From Thecaphora thlaspeos (lineage: Eukaryota; Basidiomycota; Ustilaginomycetes; Urocystidales; Glomosporiaceae): a DNA stretch of 64,000 nt. The first letter of the stretch is position 1; each line of letters begins with the position of its first letter. The notes under the pieces were generated by a model, which worked only from the letters and a program-made list of their open reading frames with translations, ran no database searches and was not told where the DNA came from. The position numbers were made by a program, and so were the translations under genes. Positions 24,560 through 34,236 of this stretch are shown in pieces. The stretch is taken from contig UWYS01000001.1 of NCBI GenBank assembly GCA_900291925.1, positions 682,001-746,000 of the forward strand. The letters run 5' to 3'.

Positions 24560-25897
24560 TCACGCAGTTCCTCGCTCGACTGTGAAAGTAAAAGGAGCAG
24601 CAAAGAGAAGAAAACAAGCCGCGATTGTCAGATATCGCGCTCCTACGCCCAGACTCTTCCACGCCGGCCGAACAAGCGACAACGACGACTCACAATTCTC
24701 TCTGATCTCCTTGGTATACTCATCGTAGTAGCGCTTGAGCTTCTTGTTAAAGTGCTGGTTCTTCTTGTTGATGTAGTCAACCTCTCCGTCGTCATCGTCT
24801 TTGCGGTTCCTGGACCTGCGTTTGAGCTGCTCCTGCTCGAGGTTGAGGTGACCGACGACGCGGTCGATGGCCTCGTCCGACGGCTTGTGGTCGCCGTAGT
24901 AGACGGTCGAGGCGTCCCGGTACAGGTCCTCGCGCTGCACCACCTGGGCCGACGCATCGGCGCCGGATCGTACCGTCAACTCCGAAGAGCCGGCCGCGCC
25001 GCCATACTGCGACTTGTAGGCGGCTCGCTGTGCCGCGTAACCGGAGAGATCCGGCTTCAGGGCGCGGACCTGGCGCCGGTAGGATCTTTCGGCGAGATCC
25101 TTGAAGTCTGCAGGGGGGAATAGAAGGTGTTTGGATGGGTCCGTCAACGTGTCAGTTGAAGTCAGAGGACTCTGCGTGAGAGCCGAGAGAGAGAGCACGC
25201 GTCGCTCACCCATCAAGCCCTTGTCCTTTCTCTGCTCCTTTTGCTCGAGCTTAGCCTCCCACCTCTCGCTGTCCTCGATGGTATAGCCAAAGTTGCGATG
25301 GCGCTCGACGTCCTCTCCGGATTCCTTGAGGTCCCTCTCTTCGAGCAGTTTCTCTGCCTCTGTGAGCTTACGCGAGCGTCCGGCGCCCTGCCTGCCGGAG
25401 GCCGCCTGTGCTCTGGACCGCGACTGCTGCGAGATGAGGTCCTTGCGGTTGGCCTTGCTCGCATCGGCCATCTTGTTGCAGAGGGACGAGAGTTTGGCCA
25501 TGCGCTCTTGCATGCTCATCTTGGACCCCGACGCTCCCGCTTCAGCGACTGTTTTTGCTTCTGAAGAGGGTGGAGACTGCGGCTGTGGTGGTTGCTGTGA
25601 TGTGGTCTCCGATTGTGGTGGGGCGGCGTCGTGTGCGCTGTCGCTTGTGGCCTCTTGTGGTGCTGTGTCTGTCGTGGGTTGCTGGGTCGCTGCGGTTGAC
25701 GGCTGCTCGTCCACGAGGGGCTGGTGGCGCGAGACTTTGGCCTTTCCCTTTGCCTTGTTTGTAGAGTGAGTTGGCAATTGTTGCGCGGGTGGGGACGGAG
25801 GTGTCGGCTCGACTTGTGGTTCAGACTGTGGCGGTGGCTGGAACCCTGGCTGTGGCTTGTCGGCGTTTGCATCGGCTCTTGTCTTTCTGGGAGGCAT
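24560..25897 (-). CDS. SYF2: SYF2 pre-mRNA splicing factor, 373 aa, three exons
   Basis: Exons are 25897-25210, 25107-24694 and 24579-24560, all GT-AG. The last exon is only 20 nt and supplies the conserved ending NFERGTA. The N-terminal about 120 residues are Gln/Pro/Ser-rich and disordered. The C-terminal half carries the Syf2 domain: an SMQERMAKLSSL helix, LLEERDLKESGED, a NFGYTIEDSERWEAKLEQK segment, and YINKKNQHFNKKLKRYYDEY before the end. Syf2 is part of the NineTeen/Prp19-associated complex and binds the catalytic spliceosome in the nucleus. It shares a 385-bp divergent promoter with UPF3. The disordered N-terminal extension is longer than in yeast Syf2 (215 aa). The assignment is secure from the C-terminal domain. 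Confidence 0.93.
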   Translation of the reverse strand: MPPRKTRADANADKPQPGFQPPPQSEPQVEPTPPSPPAQQLPTHSTNKAKGKAKVSRHQPLVDEQPSTAATQQPTTDTAPQEATSDSAHDAAPPQSETTSQQPPQPQSPPSSEAKTVAEAGASGSKMSMQERMAKLSSLCNKMADASKANRKDLISQQSRSRAQAASGRQGAGRSRKLTEAEKLLEERDLKESGEDVERHRNFGYTIEDSERWEAKLEQKEQRKDKGLMGERRVLSLSALTQSPLTSTDTLTDPSKHLLFPPADFKDLAERSYRRQVRALKPDLSGYAAQRAAYKSQYGGAAGSSELTVRSGADASAQVVQREDLYRDASTVYYGDHKPSDEAIDRVVGHLNLEQEQLKRRSRNRKDDDDGEVDYINKKNQHFNKKLKRYYDEYTKEIRENCESSLSLVRPAWKSLGVGARYLTIAACFLLFAAPFTFTVERGTA

Positions 25898-26282
25898 GGC
25901 GAGCGAGCGGGCAGAGTGAGGAGGGTGCTGTGCGTTTGATTGTGGGCGAAAGTGGTGAGGACTGAAGCCGGGCGATGGTACGAGAGGGGATGATGGTGGT
26001 GGTGGTGGTGGTGAGGCGACGAGCGAAGGTGGAGACGAGGGCCCGCCAACGTGTCAAGGCGTGATCGAGAGGCGCGTCTGTCTGTCTACTCCACAAATAC
26101 ATAATTCAAGAATAAGAAATGAACATTAATAAATCACCGAAAGCACGGGCCGCCACGCTGCCCACGCTGCCCTGGCTACGCTCCTTCCTTCCTTCCACTC
26201 CTTCTCTCCTCCTCTCCTCCGCCCCATACCCTCACTCCATCCCTTCCCCCTCGGCATCCTAACCGTCCTGCGACGCGCAGCC
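25898..26282. promoter_or_regulatory. Divergent SYF2/UPF3 promoter region
   Basis: These 385 bp separate the start codons of two divergent genes. The region contains a short (GGT)n tract at about 25994-26012, an AT-richer patch at about 26095-26135, and a strongly pyrimidine-rich tract at about 26170-26240 just upstream of UPF3. The promoter role is inferred from position. Confidence 0.5.
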
Positions 26283-28524
26283 ATGGCCGAGCCTCCACCT
26301 TCCGCCACCACCAGCTCACACCACCTCACAGCAGCAGCCACGCCTTCTGCCTCCACCCCTGCCTCTCCCTCTTCTTTGCGCTCACGCACTCGCAAACCCA
26401 AGACCGACAACAAGCACTCCCCCGCAAAGCCTTCAAAAGACACTTCAAGCACACCCTCACCCTCTGCAGCCTCCTCCACCACCACCGCGCAGCCCACCGC
26501 TAGCGCATCTACCGTAGCGACCACAACCGCCACCGACGCTCCAGCCTCGGCCAAGGCCGGTGGCGGCCGTCGCTCACGTTCTGAAAAGGTCACAAACGCC
26601 GCCGCCAAGCCGCCAAAGACAAAGGCAAAGACAAAGGTCGTCATACGCCGCCTCCCGCCTAATGTCCCCGAGCCAATCTTCTGGAACAGCGTGTCCACCT
26701 GGGTCCGCGATGCCGCCCAGGCCAAGGCACTCGACGAGGCGGCCCGCCAAAGTCAGCATGCCTCCACCAGGTGCGATTCCTTTGAGGCAACGGTAGACTA
26801 CAGGCTCTTCATCCCTGGCAAGCTCAAGGCGGAGTGAGTACGCGGGCCGATGTGGCTGCACATATCGAGGATCCCGGAATGTGCTCGGTGTTTCCTGACG
26901 CTCGTTAGATGCTCCTTGCCCATCCGCCCACAGTCTCAACAAGGAAAACGTCTGCTCGCGCGCCTACGTCCGCTTCCTCGATCCAGCCGTGCTGGTCGAG
27001 TTCCACAAGCACTTTGACGGCCATGTCTTCAGGGACAGCAAGGGCAACGAGAGCATCGCTGTCGTCGAGTTTGCGCCCTACCAGAAGATGCCGACAGAGC
27101 GAAGGCGCAAGCCCGATGCCAGGCAGGGCACCATCGAGGCCGGTGGGTACCTGTATGCCCTGTCTATGTCGCCTGCCATTGACCGAGGTCGAAGCTGACC
27201 GGTTCATCTCCTCGGCCTTTTCTTGCCGCTCTATGACCTCGCAGATGCCGACTACAAGGCCTTCCTCGATGGTCTCGAGGCAAAGCAGGCCCAGCAGACC
27301 GAGAACAGGACCGATGCTGAGCTGATGGGTGAGCAGGTCCCGTCCTCTCTTGCTCCGTCCATTGTCGCTTGCTTACCAGAACCGCCGCCTCGTCATTTGC
27401 TAAAACCGACAGCCCACCTGACGCAAAGCACCGAAAAGGTCAAGGATCCCTCGACCTCGAATAAGTCGACCCCGTTGCTCGACCACCTGCGCTCGCTCAA
27501 AGCCGCCCGCGCCGAGTCTGCCGCCATAGCGGCTGCCAGGTCGTACAAGAACCCACACAGCTACCAGTACCCGGACGACCGCAGCAAGGGCGCCACGCCG
27601 TCGTCGTCCAGATCCGCCTCTCGAAAGTCTAGCACAAAGTCCAAAACGTCCGACCCAGCGTCGTCGAAGAAGTCTTGCTCTTCTAAAAAAGGCGAAATGA
27701 CCGAAGACTCTACGTTTACGTCGACACCAGCATCATCCTCGACGGTCACGACGGCGACAGGGAAGAACAAGTCGGCCAAAGCAGCAGGAGGGGCGAGCGG
27801 ACGTGCGTTCGGAGCTGCCTTATCCGGCGCTCTGAGGTCTGCCGGCGTTGCGAACGCCAAAGCATCCACCAAGGATCGGAACGGCGGCAAGGGAAAGGAG
27901 AAGGCCAAGGAAGGTGGTGGCGAAGACGGTGCTGCGGAAGGCGACAAGGCCGGTACGTCCAAGAAAGGCGCAGCATCAACGACAGGTGAAAGGTCAAAGA
28001 CGTCCAACACGGCCGAGGCGAGCGCAGAGGCGAATACGACGAAGAACAAGACGATTTCCGAGTCAAAGGAAAAGGGACGAGGTCGAGGTCGTACCGTCGC
28101 TGCTGCAACGACCAAGATTGAGGCATCTACCACGAAAGATTCCATTTCCTCATCAGCAACACCCAGCTGGGTCGACAAGAAACCACCCCCTCCTGCTTCC
28201 TCCTCCTCCGCCTCTTCCGCTTTGAGACGAGAAAAGAAACCAAAACCCTGCACGGAGCCCACATCGTCAGGAAGCAATAAAATATCAATTCTCAAACGAG
28301 ACACGACGGCCAAAGCCATAGCTGACCATAGTTCGCCATCCGCGGCGGGCGAAGCGACGGGCAAGGAAACGAAGAAGGACGGTATCCCCGAAAAGGACAA
28401 GGTTAAGAGACGGAGGGGTAGACCAGGCTTAAAGGCGGGTGCGACGACTGCAGAGGGTGCTTCTGTACCCACCCCAGCAACGACGACGGGGAAGGCAAGC
28501 ATCGGTCAGGCTATTTGGGATTGA
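26283..28524 (+). CDS. UPF3: UPF3 (SMG4/UPF3 domain) nonsense-mediated decay factor, 651 aa, four exons
   Basis: Exons are 26283-26833, 26934-27142, 27245-27328 and 27413-28524, all GT-AG with frame kept. After a Ser/Thr/Pro-rich start of about 115 residues comes the RNP-like UPF3 domain: VVIRRLPPNVPEPIFWNSV, then DYRLFIPGKLKAE across the first junction, the segment SRAYVRFLDPAVLVEFHKHF with GHVF, and a VEFAPYQKMP motif, which is typical of the family. This domain binds UPF2 and links the exon-junction complex or terminating ribosome to UPF1. The remaining about 370 residues are Lys/Ser/Ala/Thr-rich and low-complexity. They contain LLDHLRSLKAARAE, which resembles the conserved downstream helix of UPF3. 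UPF1 is about 5 kb upstream. Confidence 0.93.
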
Positions 28525-28712
28525 TCGAGCAAAAATTCGCTGTTCTTGTTCGGACTTGACGGCAGTGACAAATCTTACAGACACCTGCGCGTCACATCAT
28601 TCTCGACGGAGACAACGAACCAAGATGGAGCTTCATATGTCGGGCTCTATGTCGTCGCACTTCTGCTCCTGCATCGCTGCTCCTCCTATTCTATCGCCCC
28701 ACAAGCGACAGA

Positions 28713-30867
28713 TCACGCCGACTTCCTACTCTCGACGGCGTACGCCTCCCCCCTCCTCCTGTTGGCCACGGGCGTTTGCCTCTGCACCCGCGCCTGCGCA
28801 TGCGCCTGCTGGTCCTTGAGCGGGTTGACGACGCCATACCTCCCCCTCTTACCGGACGAAAAGCCGGGCCCGTCGTAAAAGATTGTTTGTTCGGGGCGGT
28901 TGAGCGTGGGCCAGCTGACGTAGTCCAGCCCCCTCGCCGTCATGTAGTAGAAGCTCGAGATGACCACCACCGACCAGAGCATGAGGAAGGCGCCGGTATG
29001 CCTCGCCACCTCGTTCGTCGACGTCCCCGCCATCGTCGCGAACGTCGCTGCCGAGGGGCGCGGAAGGACGAGGCTGACAAACACCATGGCAAGCGCAAAG
29101 AAAAAGATCCACGGCATCGAGCGGACCAGGAGCGCCCGACGGTCGACGTGCGGCAAGCCCTGCGACGGCTGCCACGCGCCCGTGAACAGGTCGTACGCAT
29201 CCTGGCGCGCGCCGTCGTAAAAGTTGTTCTTGACGTAGCGCGTCACCGAGTTGAGGCCGTCCTGGAGCGCTCCCTCCTTGGACCTCTTGCCCGTCCGCGT
29301 AAAGTCTGTCTTGAGCGCACCTGTCCCGCTGTAGGCCTTGGAGACGACGTCGGCGTGGTCCGCCCAAACGTTGCGGTACATGTGCATAAAGGTCGCGTGC
29401 GCCTCCACGCCTTCGTCGTTGGCGAGCACGCCGACGGCGCGCAGCTGGTCGTTGAGCACCCACCGCGCGAGTGTCCCCTGGACAACGTTGGTCCGGTCGA
29501 GGCAGTCCATGCAGTTGGTCCGGACGACCGACTTCTGCTGGCGCACCACCTGCTGGCCCGAGCGCATCGTGTCGTGATGGTAATAGTCGTCGCTCTCGAG
29601 GCCTTTTGCGTGAAGCCGGTCAATGAGGTCCATGATCCGCTCAAATTTCATCCCCTTGCACTCGTGGTGGAAATCGTAGTAGGTGTAGTGCACCTGCGGG
29701 TTATTGAGAAGCTCGACAGCACGCTCGTACGCCTCCTTGACCGGCTTCTCGTAGCCCTTCTGGTTGACGAGGTTGACGAGGTAGACGTCGCCGTAGTGCG
29801 CCACCTGGTCCTCAAAGTGGCGTCGCGTCGCCTCGGCCTGCGGTGGATGGGCGGTAGAAGGATGGGCAGATGCGGCAGGTCAGCGGCGGATCGGCATCGG
29901 CGAAGAGAGGACCGGCGCGGGACCCCGGCCACATGCCACGCGCACTCACAGTCTCGGGCTTGTCCATGATCTGCAGATCGGGCTTGTAGCGGAGGTTGTT
30001 GATCTCGGCCCAGTACACGGGAACGCTGCCGCGCGTTTGGATGTAGCTGAGGCGGATCCTGCCCTCGACCTTTGCCGTCTGGGCGGCGGCGTCGCCCTTG
30101 GCGGGCGGATCGATGATGACAAACTGCTCCGTCTCGTTAAAGTTGGAGACGTTGCCGTCCTGGTCAATGCCGCGGGAAAAGTAGCGCGTCCCGACGCGGT
30201 AGCGCGATCGGCGGGCGATGAGGCCGAGGACGAAGCTGCGGCCGTTGATCGTGGCTGTCTTGACCTCAAGGAAGCCAAAGATGCAGGGAAGGATGAAGCG
30301 CGACAGGTCCTGTGCTGGGTTGGCGTCGGAGTGTTCGATGAGACGGGTCTGAAGATAGCGATTCCAGAAGAAGCGGTCGTCTGCGCGCCGGTGGAGCGGC
30401 TGCGAGGCGTCTCCGGCGGTGGTGCCCTGCCTCTGGAGGCTGCTGGTGATGTCGTAGCCGTAGCTAAAGTAGAAGGGTGCGCTGTAGAGGTGGGCCTTGA
30501 GCAGGCCGAGGAGAGTCTTTTCGACGGGGTAACAGAGGAGCGACGGGTTGGCTTCGCGATTGACAGGGAGGACGCGGAAGTCTGTGGCCATGTAGATGTC
30601 CTCTCCGATGATTTCTGCGACCTTTTTGCGGCTGGTGATGACAATGAGGACCTCGGTTGTGTGGAGTTTGATCATACCGAGAATGCCGTAGATGTCCATC
30701 GTCCTTGTGGCGCTTCCCTTTGCGCCAGCGCCGCCGACGCCGATCTGGGCATCGTCGCGGTTGACGGTGAAGCTCTCGGAGGGCGATGCGGTCGGCTCAA
30801 AGGTGTAGGCATCCTGGGAGATGTAGAGGCGGAGTGCATCCCAGAGGAGGGGTTTCGAGGAGGACAT
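28713..30867 (-). CDS. SAC1: SAC1 phosphoinositide phosphatase, 680 aa, two exons
   Basis: Exons are 30867-29950 and 29837-28713, with a 112-nt GT-AG intron. The start was chosen at MSSSKPLLWDALRLY. The open frame extends further upstream, but that extension is low-complexity. The N-terminal SAC region includes DIYGILGMIKL and DFRVLPVN. The catalytic CX5R motif is NCMDCLDRTN, with Cys415 and Arg421. The C-terminus has two hydrophobic helices (about residues 536-556 and 590-610), as in the ER/Golgi-anchored Sac1, followed by a short basic tail. The enzyme dephosphorylates PtdIns4P and related lipids and sets Golgi and ER phosphoinositide levels. It faces the prefoldin-like gene across 410 bp of shared upstream DNA. 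Confidence 0.96.
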
Positions 30868-31277
30868 CGTGGCGGGCGTCGGCGGCGGGGGCGGGGGCGG
30901 GGGCGATGTCGAGAGAAGGGGAGAGGCGAGGGACAGAGGCGCGAAGGATGTGATGGGGGAAGAGAGGGAGGGAGGGATGGGATGGGAGGACGGGGCGCCC
31001 TCGCCGCCGCCGTTGCGTGTCGTCACAGGCTCGGCTGCATGAGCGCTGCGAAAAGGTGGCGCTTGAAAGCGGCCTGCGCAAACGCACGGGGCACGCCTCC
31101 CTCTCTTTCTCTCTCTGGCGCCAGCCAGCCCGCCAGCCAGCCAGCCAGCGGAGAAGGCGGATCCGCACGCCTCCGTTCCTTCTCGCTCGCCCTCCACCTC
31201 TTTCTCTTATCGTCCTCATTCCTCTTCCACCCTTCATCCAACCCAGCACCAGCGCCACGCCACAGACAGCAACAAGG
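30868..31277. promoter_or_regulatory. Divergent promoter region, SAC1 and prefoldin-like gene
   Basis: These 410 bp separate two divergent start codons. The region has a C/T-rich strand bias, including CCAGCCAG-type short repeats near 31125-31150 and pyrimidine-rich DNA near 31190-31240. The promoter role is inferred from position. Confidence 0.45.
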
Positions 31278-31843
31278 ATGTCAACACCAGCGCAGCTACA
31301 GGCACAGGCTGCCACCCTCCAGCTTCAGCAGAAGGTGAGTCTGGCCAGCCACCGCCACCATCGCCGCAACCGCGCTGACGCTCTTGCCTTCGCTCTTCTC
31401 GTCCACCCGCCGCTTACAGCTACAAACGCTCAACGTGCTCGAGAGCGAGCTCACATCTCTCAAGCCCGGTGCCGTGAGTAGCACAAAGGATATGCTCTCT
31501 TGACCGTGGTGCTGTATGAGCTGACACGATCCGCACCCTTGCCTCGCGTCTCCGCACACCCAGCGCATCTACCACACGACGGCGGCCTCTACGGACCCCT
31601 TGAGCATTCCGCACTCGCATGGACAGGTCGCTCTCTTCCCCGGACTCAGCAAAGACGGCGCCCTGAACGACGTCAAACGTGAGTAGCGCTTGCCGCGGTG
31701 AAAGCGGACGGTCGGACGTGGACCCACTCATACTGCATCGGCCGTCCATCTACTCGACGTTCTCAGGCCAGAAGCAGATCGTCAATGCAGACCTCAATCA
31801 GGCTTTTGAGCAGCTCGATTCAAGCAAGAGGATTAAGCAGTGA
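31278..31843 (+). CDS. Small prefoldin-like protein related to ASDURF, 100 aa, four exons
   Basis: Exons are 31278-31334, 31420-31473, 31564-31678 and 31767-31843, all GT-AG and in frame. The protein starts with a Gln/Leu-rich helix (LQAQAATLQLQQK). It continues through LQTLNVLESELTSLKPGARIYH, a central loop with VALFPGLSKD, and ends in a helix with NADLNQAFEQLDSSKRIKQ. Helix, short beta-hairpin, helix is the prefoldin-subunit plan. The sequence spacing and the basic end resemble human ASDURF, a 96-residue prefoldin-like subunit of the PAQosome encoded by an upstream ORF of ASNSD1. Function as a chaperone-complex subunit is inference. With exons of only 54-115 nt, it would be easy to miss in automated annotation. 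Splice phases and a sensible coiled coil make it very likely a real gene. Confidence 0.7.
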
Positions 31844-32864
31844 TTCATTCGAATCCACGCTCTACGAGCCAACGATAGTTCGCCTGCACCTGAAGAGAGG
31901 TCGACCATAGGCGTCGACCTCGCGGGCTCGCGAAGCCTGGCTGAGCTGCTATCTCGCCGCGACCCGAGGTCAGCCTCATGAATCGCGCAGCGTGCTCTCC
32001 GCTGCTCACTCGAAAGACAGCGAGAACGCAACAGGGCGCACTCATCATCGACCATTGAAGGATCTGACAGCCTCGGCTTGAAGGCACTGGCGACATCAGA
32101 GGAGGAATCCGGCGTGCCCAGCGTCCAGCGTCTTGCGCCCCTTTGGATACGAGGGCTGCAGCGGCCGGCATATCTGGCGATCTCGCAGATCCAAGAGGAC
32201 AAAGAGCGCATGTCTTGACTCTGCCCTGCCCGCACAGGATAGGGTCAAGTGCTCGGAAACGCTCGGCATTAGACGGCGGCCAACTGGTAAGGGGATGAAC
32301 AAACCTAGCGGGACCGCACGGGCTTTCCTTGAGCGGTACGATGGTACATGTCTCGGAGGCGTATCTCTAATGGCCAGCACCTCGCTGGAAGTCGGCGTCC
32401 CAAGGATCGTTGTACGCCTTGGCGCGGGTGTCCGTCTTGACGGACATGAACATCCCGTAGTGGCGGGAGGGGGACGGCCGGGGTTCGCCAGGTTTGTGGG
32501 CGAGGGCCGGCCAGGGTCCAAGCGCGGGACGAGGGTGCTCGAGGTGGGCGCGACGTCGTTATCGGTCCAGATCGCGGGCAAATAGAAACGTCGATCCGCG
32601 AATACAAGATGTGGAATGGGGACCCAACAAAAGTCTGGAATTTTAAATGGACGGAACACTCCGAGAAGAATCTCGCCGTTGGGCCGCCGCCGCTGGCCTG
32701 TTCCCTGGTTGCTTGTCGTGCTTTTGGCTCGGCTTCTTGCCGTCGTCGTCGTTGCTTAGTCGCTCACCACCTCCGTCACACCACCCGCCGCCCTTCCCTT
32801 CCAACACCACCACCACCACCACCGCCCCTCCACCCTCTACTCACCCCTCACCATCCTACGCATC
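31844..32864. other. Intergenic region upstream of PDX1
   Basis: About 1 kb separates two genes on the same strand. Short frames on both strands (for example 32133-32585 on +) have no recognised domain. Pyrimidine- and CCA-rich sequence from about 32740 to 32860 looks like leader DNA of PDX1. An AT-rich patch lies at about 32585-32660. Confidence 0.45.
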
Positions 32865-33992
32865 ATGGCCGCCCGCCGCATCGCCATCGCCGTCGCCCTC
32901 TCGGGCCGCAGGCACCTCGTCGCCAGCTCCTCCACCTCTTTCTCCTCCTCCGCCTCCTCCAGCCTGCGCACCTTCAGCAGCACCTCGTTCCGCCATGCCA
33001 TCACACCCTTCACCATGCCCGCCATGTCGCCTACCATGACGTCCGGCGGCGTCGCCAGCTGGAAGGTCAAGGAGGGAGATGTCTTCTCCGCCGGCGATGT
33101 ACTGCTCGAGATCGAGACGGACAAGGCCACCATGGACGTAGAGGCGCAGGACGAAGGTGTCTTGGCAAAGATTGTTGTTCAGGACGGAACAAAGGACGTC
33201 TCTGTCGGCAAGGTGATTGCGGTACTGGCGGAAGAGGGCGATGATATCTCCAACGTCGAGGCACCGAAAGAGGACGAGGCACAGGCGACCACCAGCAGCA
33301 GCGACGAGGGCGCATCAAAGGACGAGAAGCTCGGACAGGAGGCCAAGTCCAGTCTTCCGCCCACCACACAGACGGGCGCATCGACCGCTTCAGCCGCGCC
33401 CGGATCCTCGGCCTCGCACCATTCCTCCATCAAGGGTCCCGTCTTCCCTTCGGTCCAGCGGCTGATCGCCGAGAACAACATCCACGACGCCGAGTCCAAG
33501 ATCAAGGGTACCGGCATCCGCGGCATGATCACAAAGGGAGACGTCCTCGCCTTCCTCGGCAAGGCAAAGACCCCTACGGGAACGTTCAAGGAGGCAAAGG
33601 GCGGCATCGCCGTGCTGGGACCGAACCAGGCCAGTCCCAAGACGTCGGCGGCCAGCAAGGCAGCTGGGAAGGGCGACGTCCAAAAGGCGGCTAGCGAGGT
33701 GAGTCGGCGCTGCGTCGCTTCGACACTCCCCTCTCCATATTTGATTTTCTGTGCATGATGACTGACATCAGCCTAAACACCTTGGTCCCCTCTCGCTCAT
33801 CCAACACAGCCCCTCAGCGGTTCAGAGCTGCGCTCGCTCATCATCGGCGGTCTGGCGGCCGCCAAATCGGTGCGAAAGACATGGCCCGCTCCCCTCCTCA
33901 CACCCGCGGAGGAGCCCGTCGCCGCGCCCAAGAAGCTCGTCACCAGGAAGGACGGCATCAGGTCCGACGACCCGCTCTGGTCCCTCTTCTGA
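32865..33992 (+). CDS. PDX1: Pyruvate dehydrogenase complex protein X (E3-binding protein), 338 aa, two exons
   Basis: Exons are 32865-33698 and 33810-33992. The first about 40 residues are Arg/Ser-rich and look like a mitochondrial presequence. A lipoyl domain follows (about 46-125), with the lipoylated Lys in ETDKATMDV. After a Ser/Ala linker there is a peripheral subunit-binding domain (about 190-227: [30 protein letters not shown]). The protein then ends after a linker and a short C-terminal segment. There is no acyltransferase domain with a DHR/HxxxD active site, so this is not E2 itself. In fungi, protein X docks dihydrolipoamide dehydrogenase (E3) onto the pyruvate dehydrogenase core in the mitochondrial matrix. 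Length is shorter than yeast Pdx1 (410 aa). Confidence 0.88.
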
Positions 33993-34236
33993 GCGTCTAC
34001 ACGCACGTGGACACGGGCGAGCGACGCCGAGTAACGTGGGGAAACGTAGTCTATTGTCGGGTCACGCTATTTGCACAACAAACCATGTTTGGTGAAACAT
34101 GGTCTAGACGGGTCCTTGACCATGGAGACAGGAAAGAGACGGCAACAGCAACAGCAGCAACAAGGCGAGAGGGTGTACACTGTGTAGCGAGGGAGCAGCG
34201 GAGCACATGTACGGGAAGGAGGAGGGCGGCGCGGGC

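Noticed and set aside
27561..28502. 313-codon minus-strand frame opposite the UPF3 C-terminal exon
   Set aside because: Mirror of a Lys/Ser/Ala-rich low-complexity region, with no start context or domain support.
32133..32585. 150-codon plus-strand frame upstream of PDX1
   Set aside because: It has no recognised domain, and equally long frames exist opposite it. It may be chance in GC-rich DNA.
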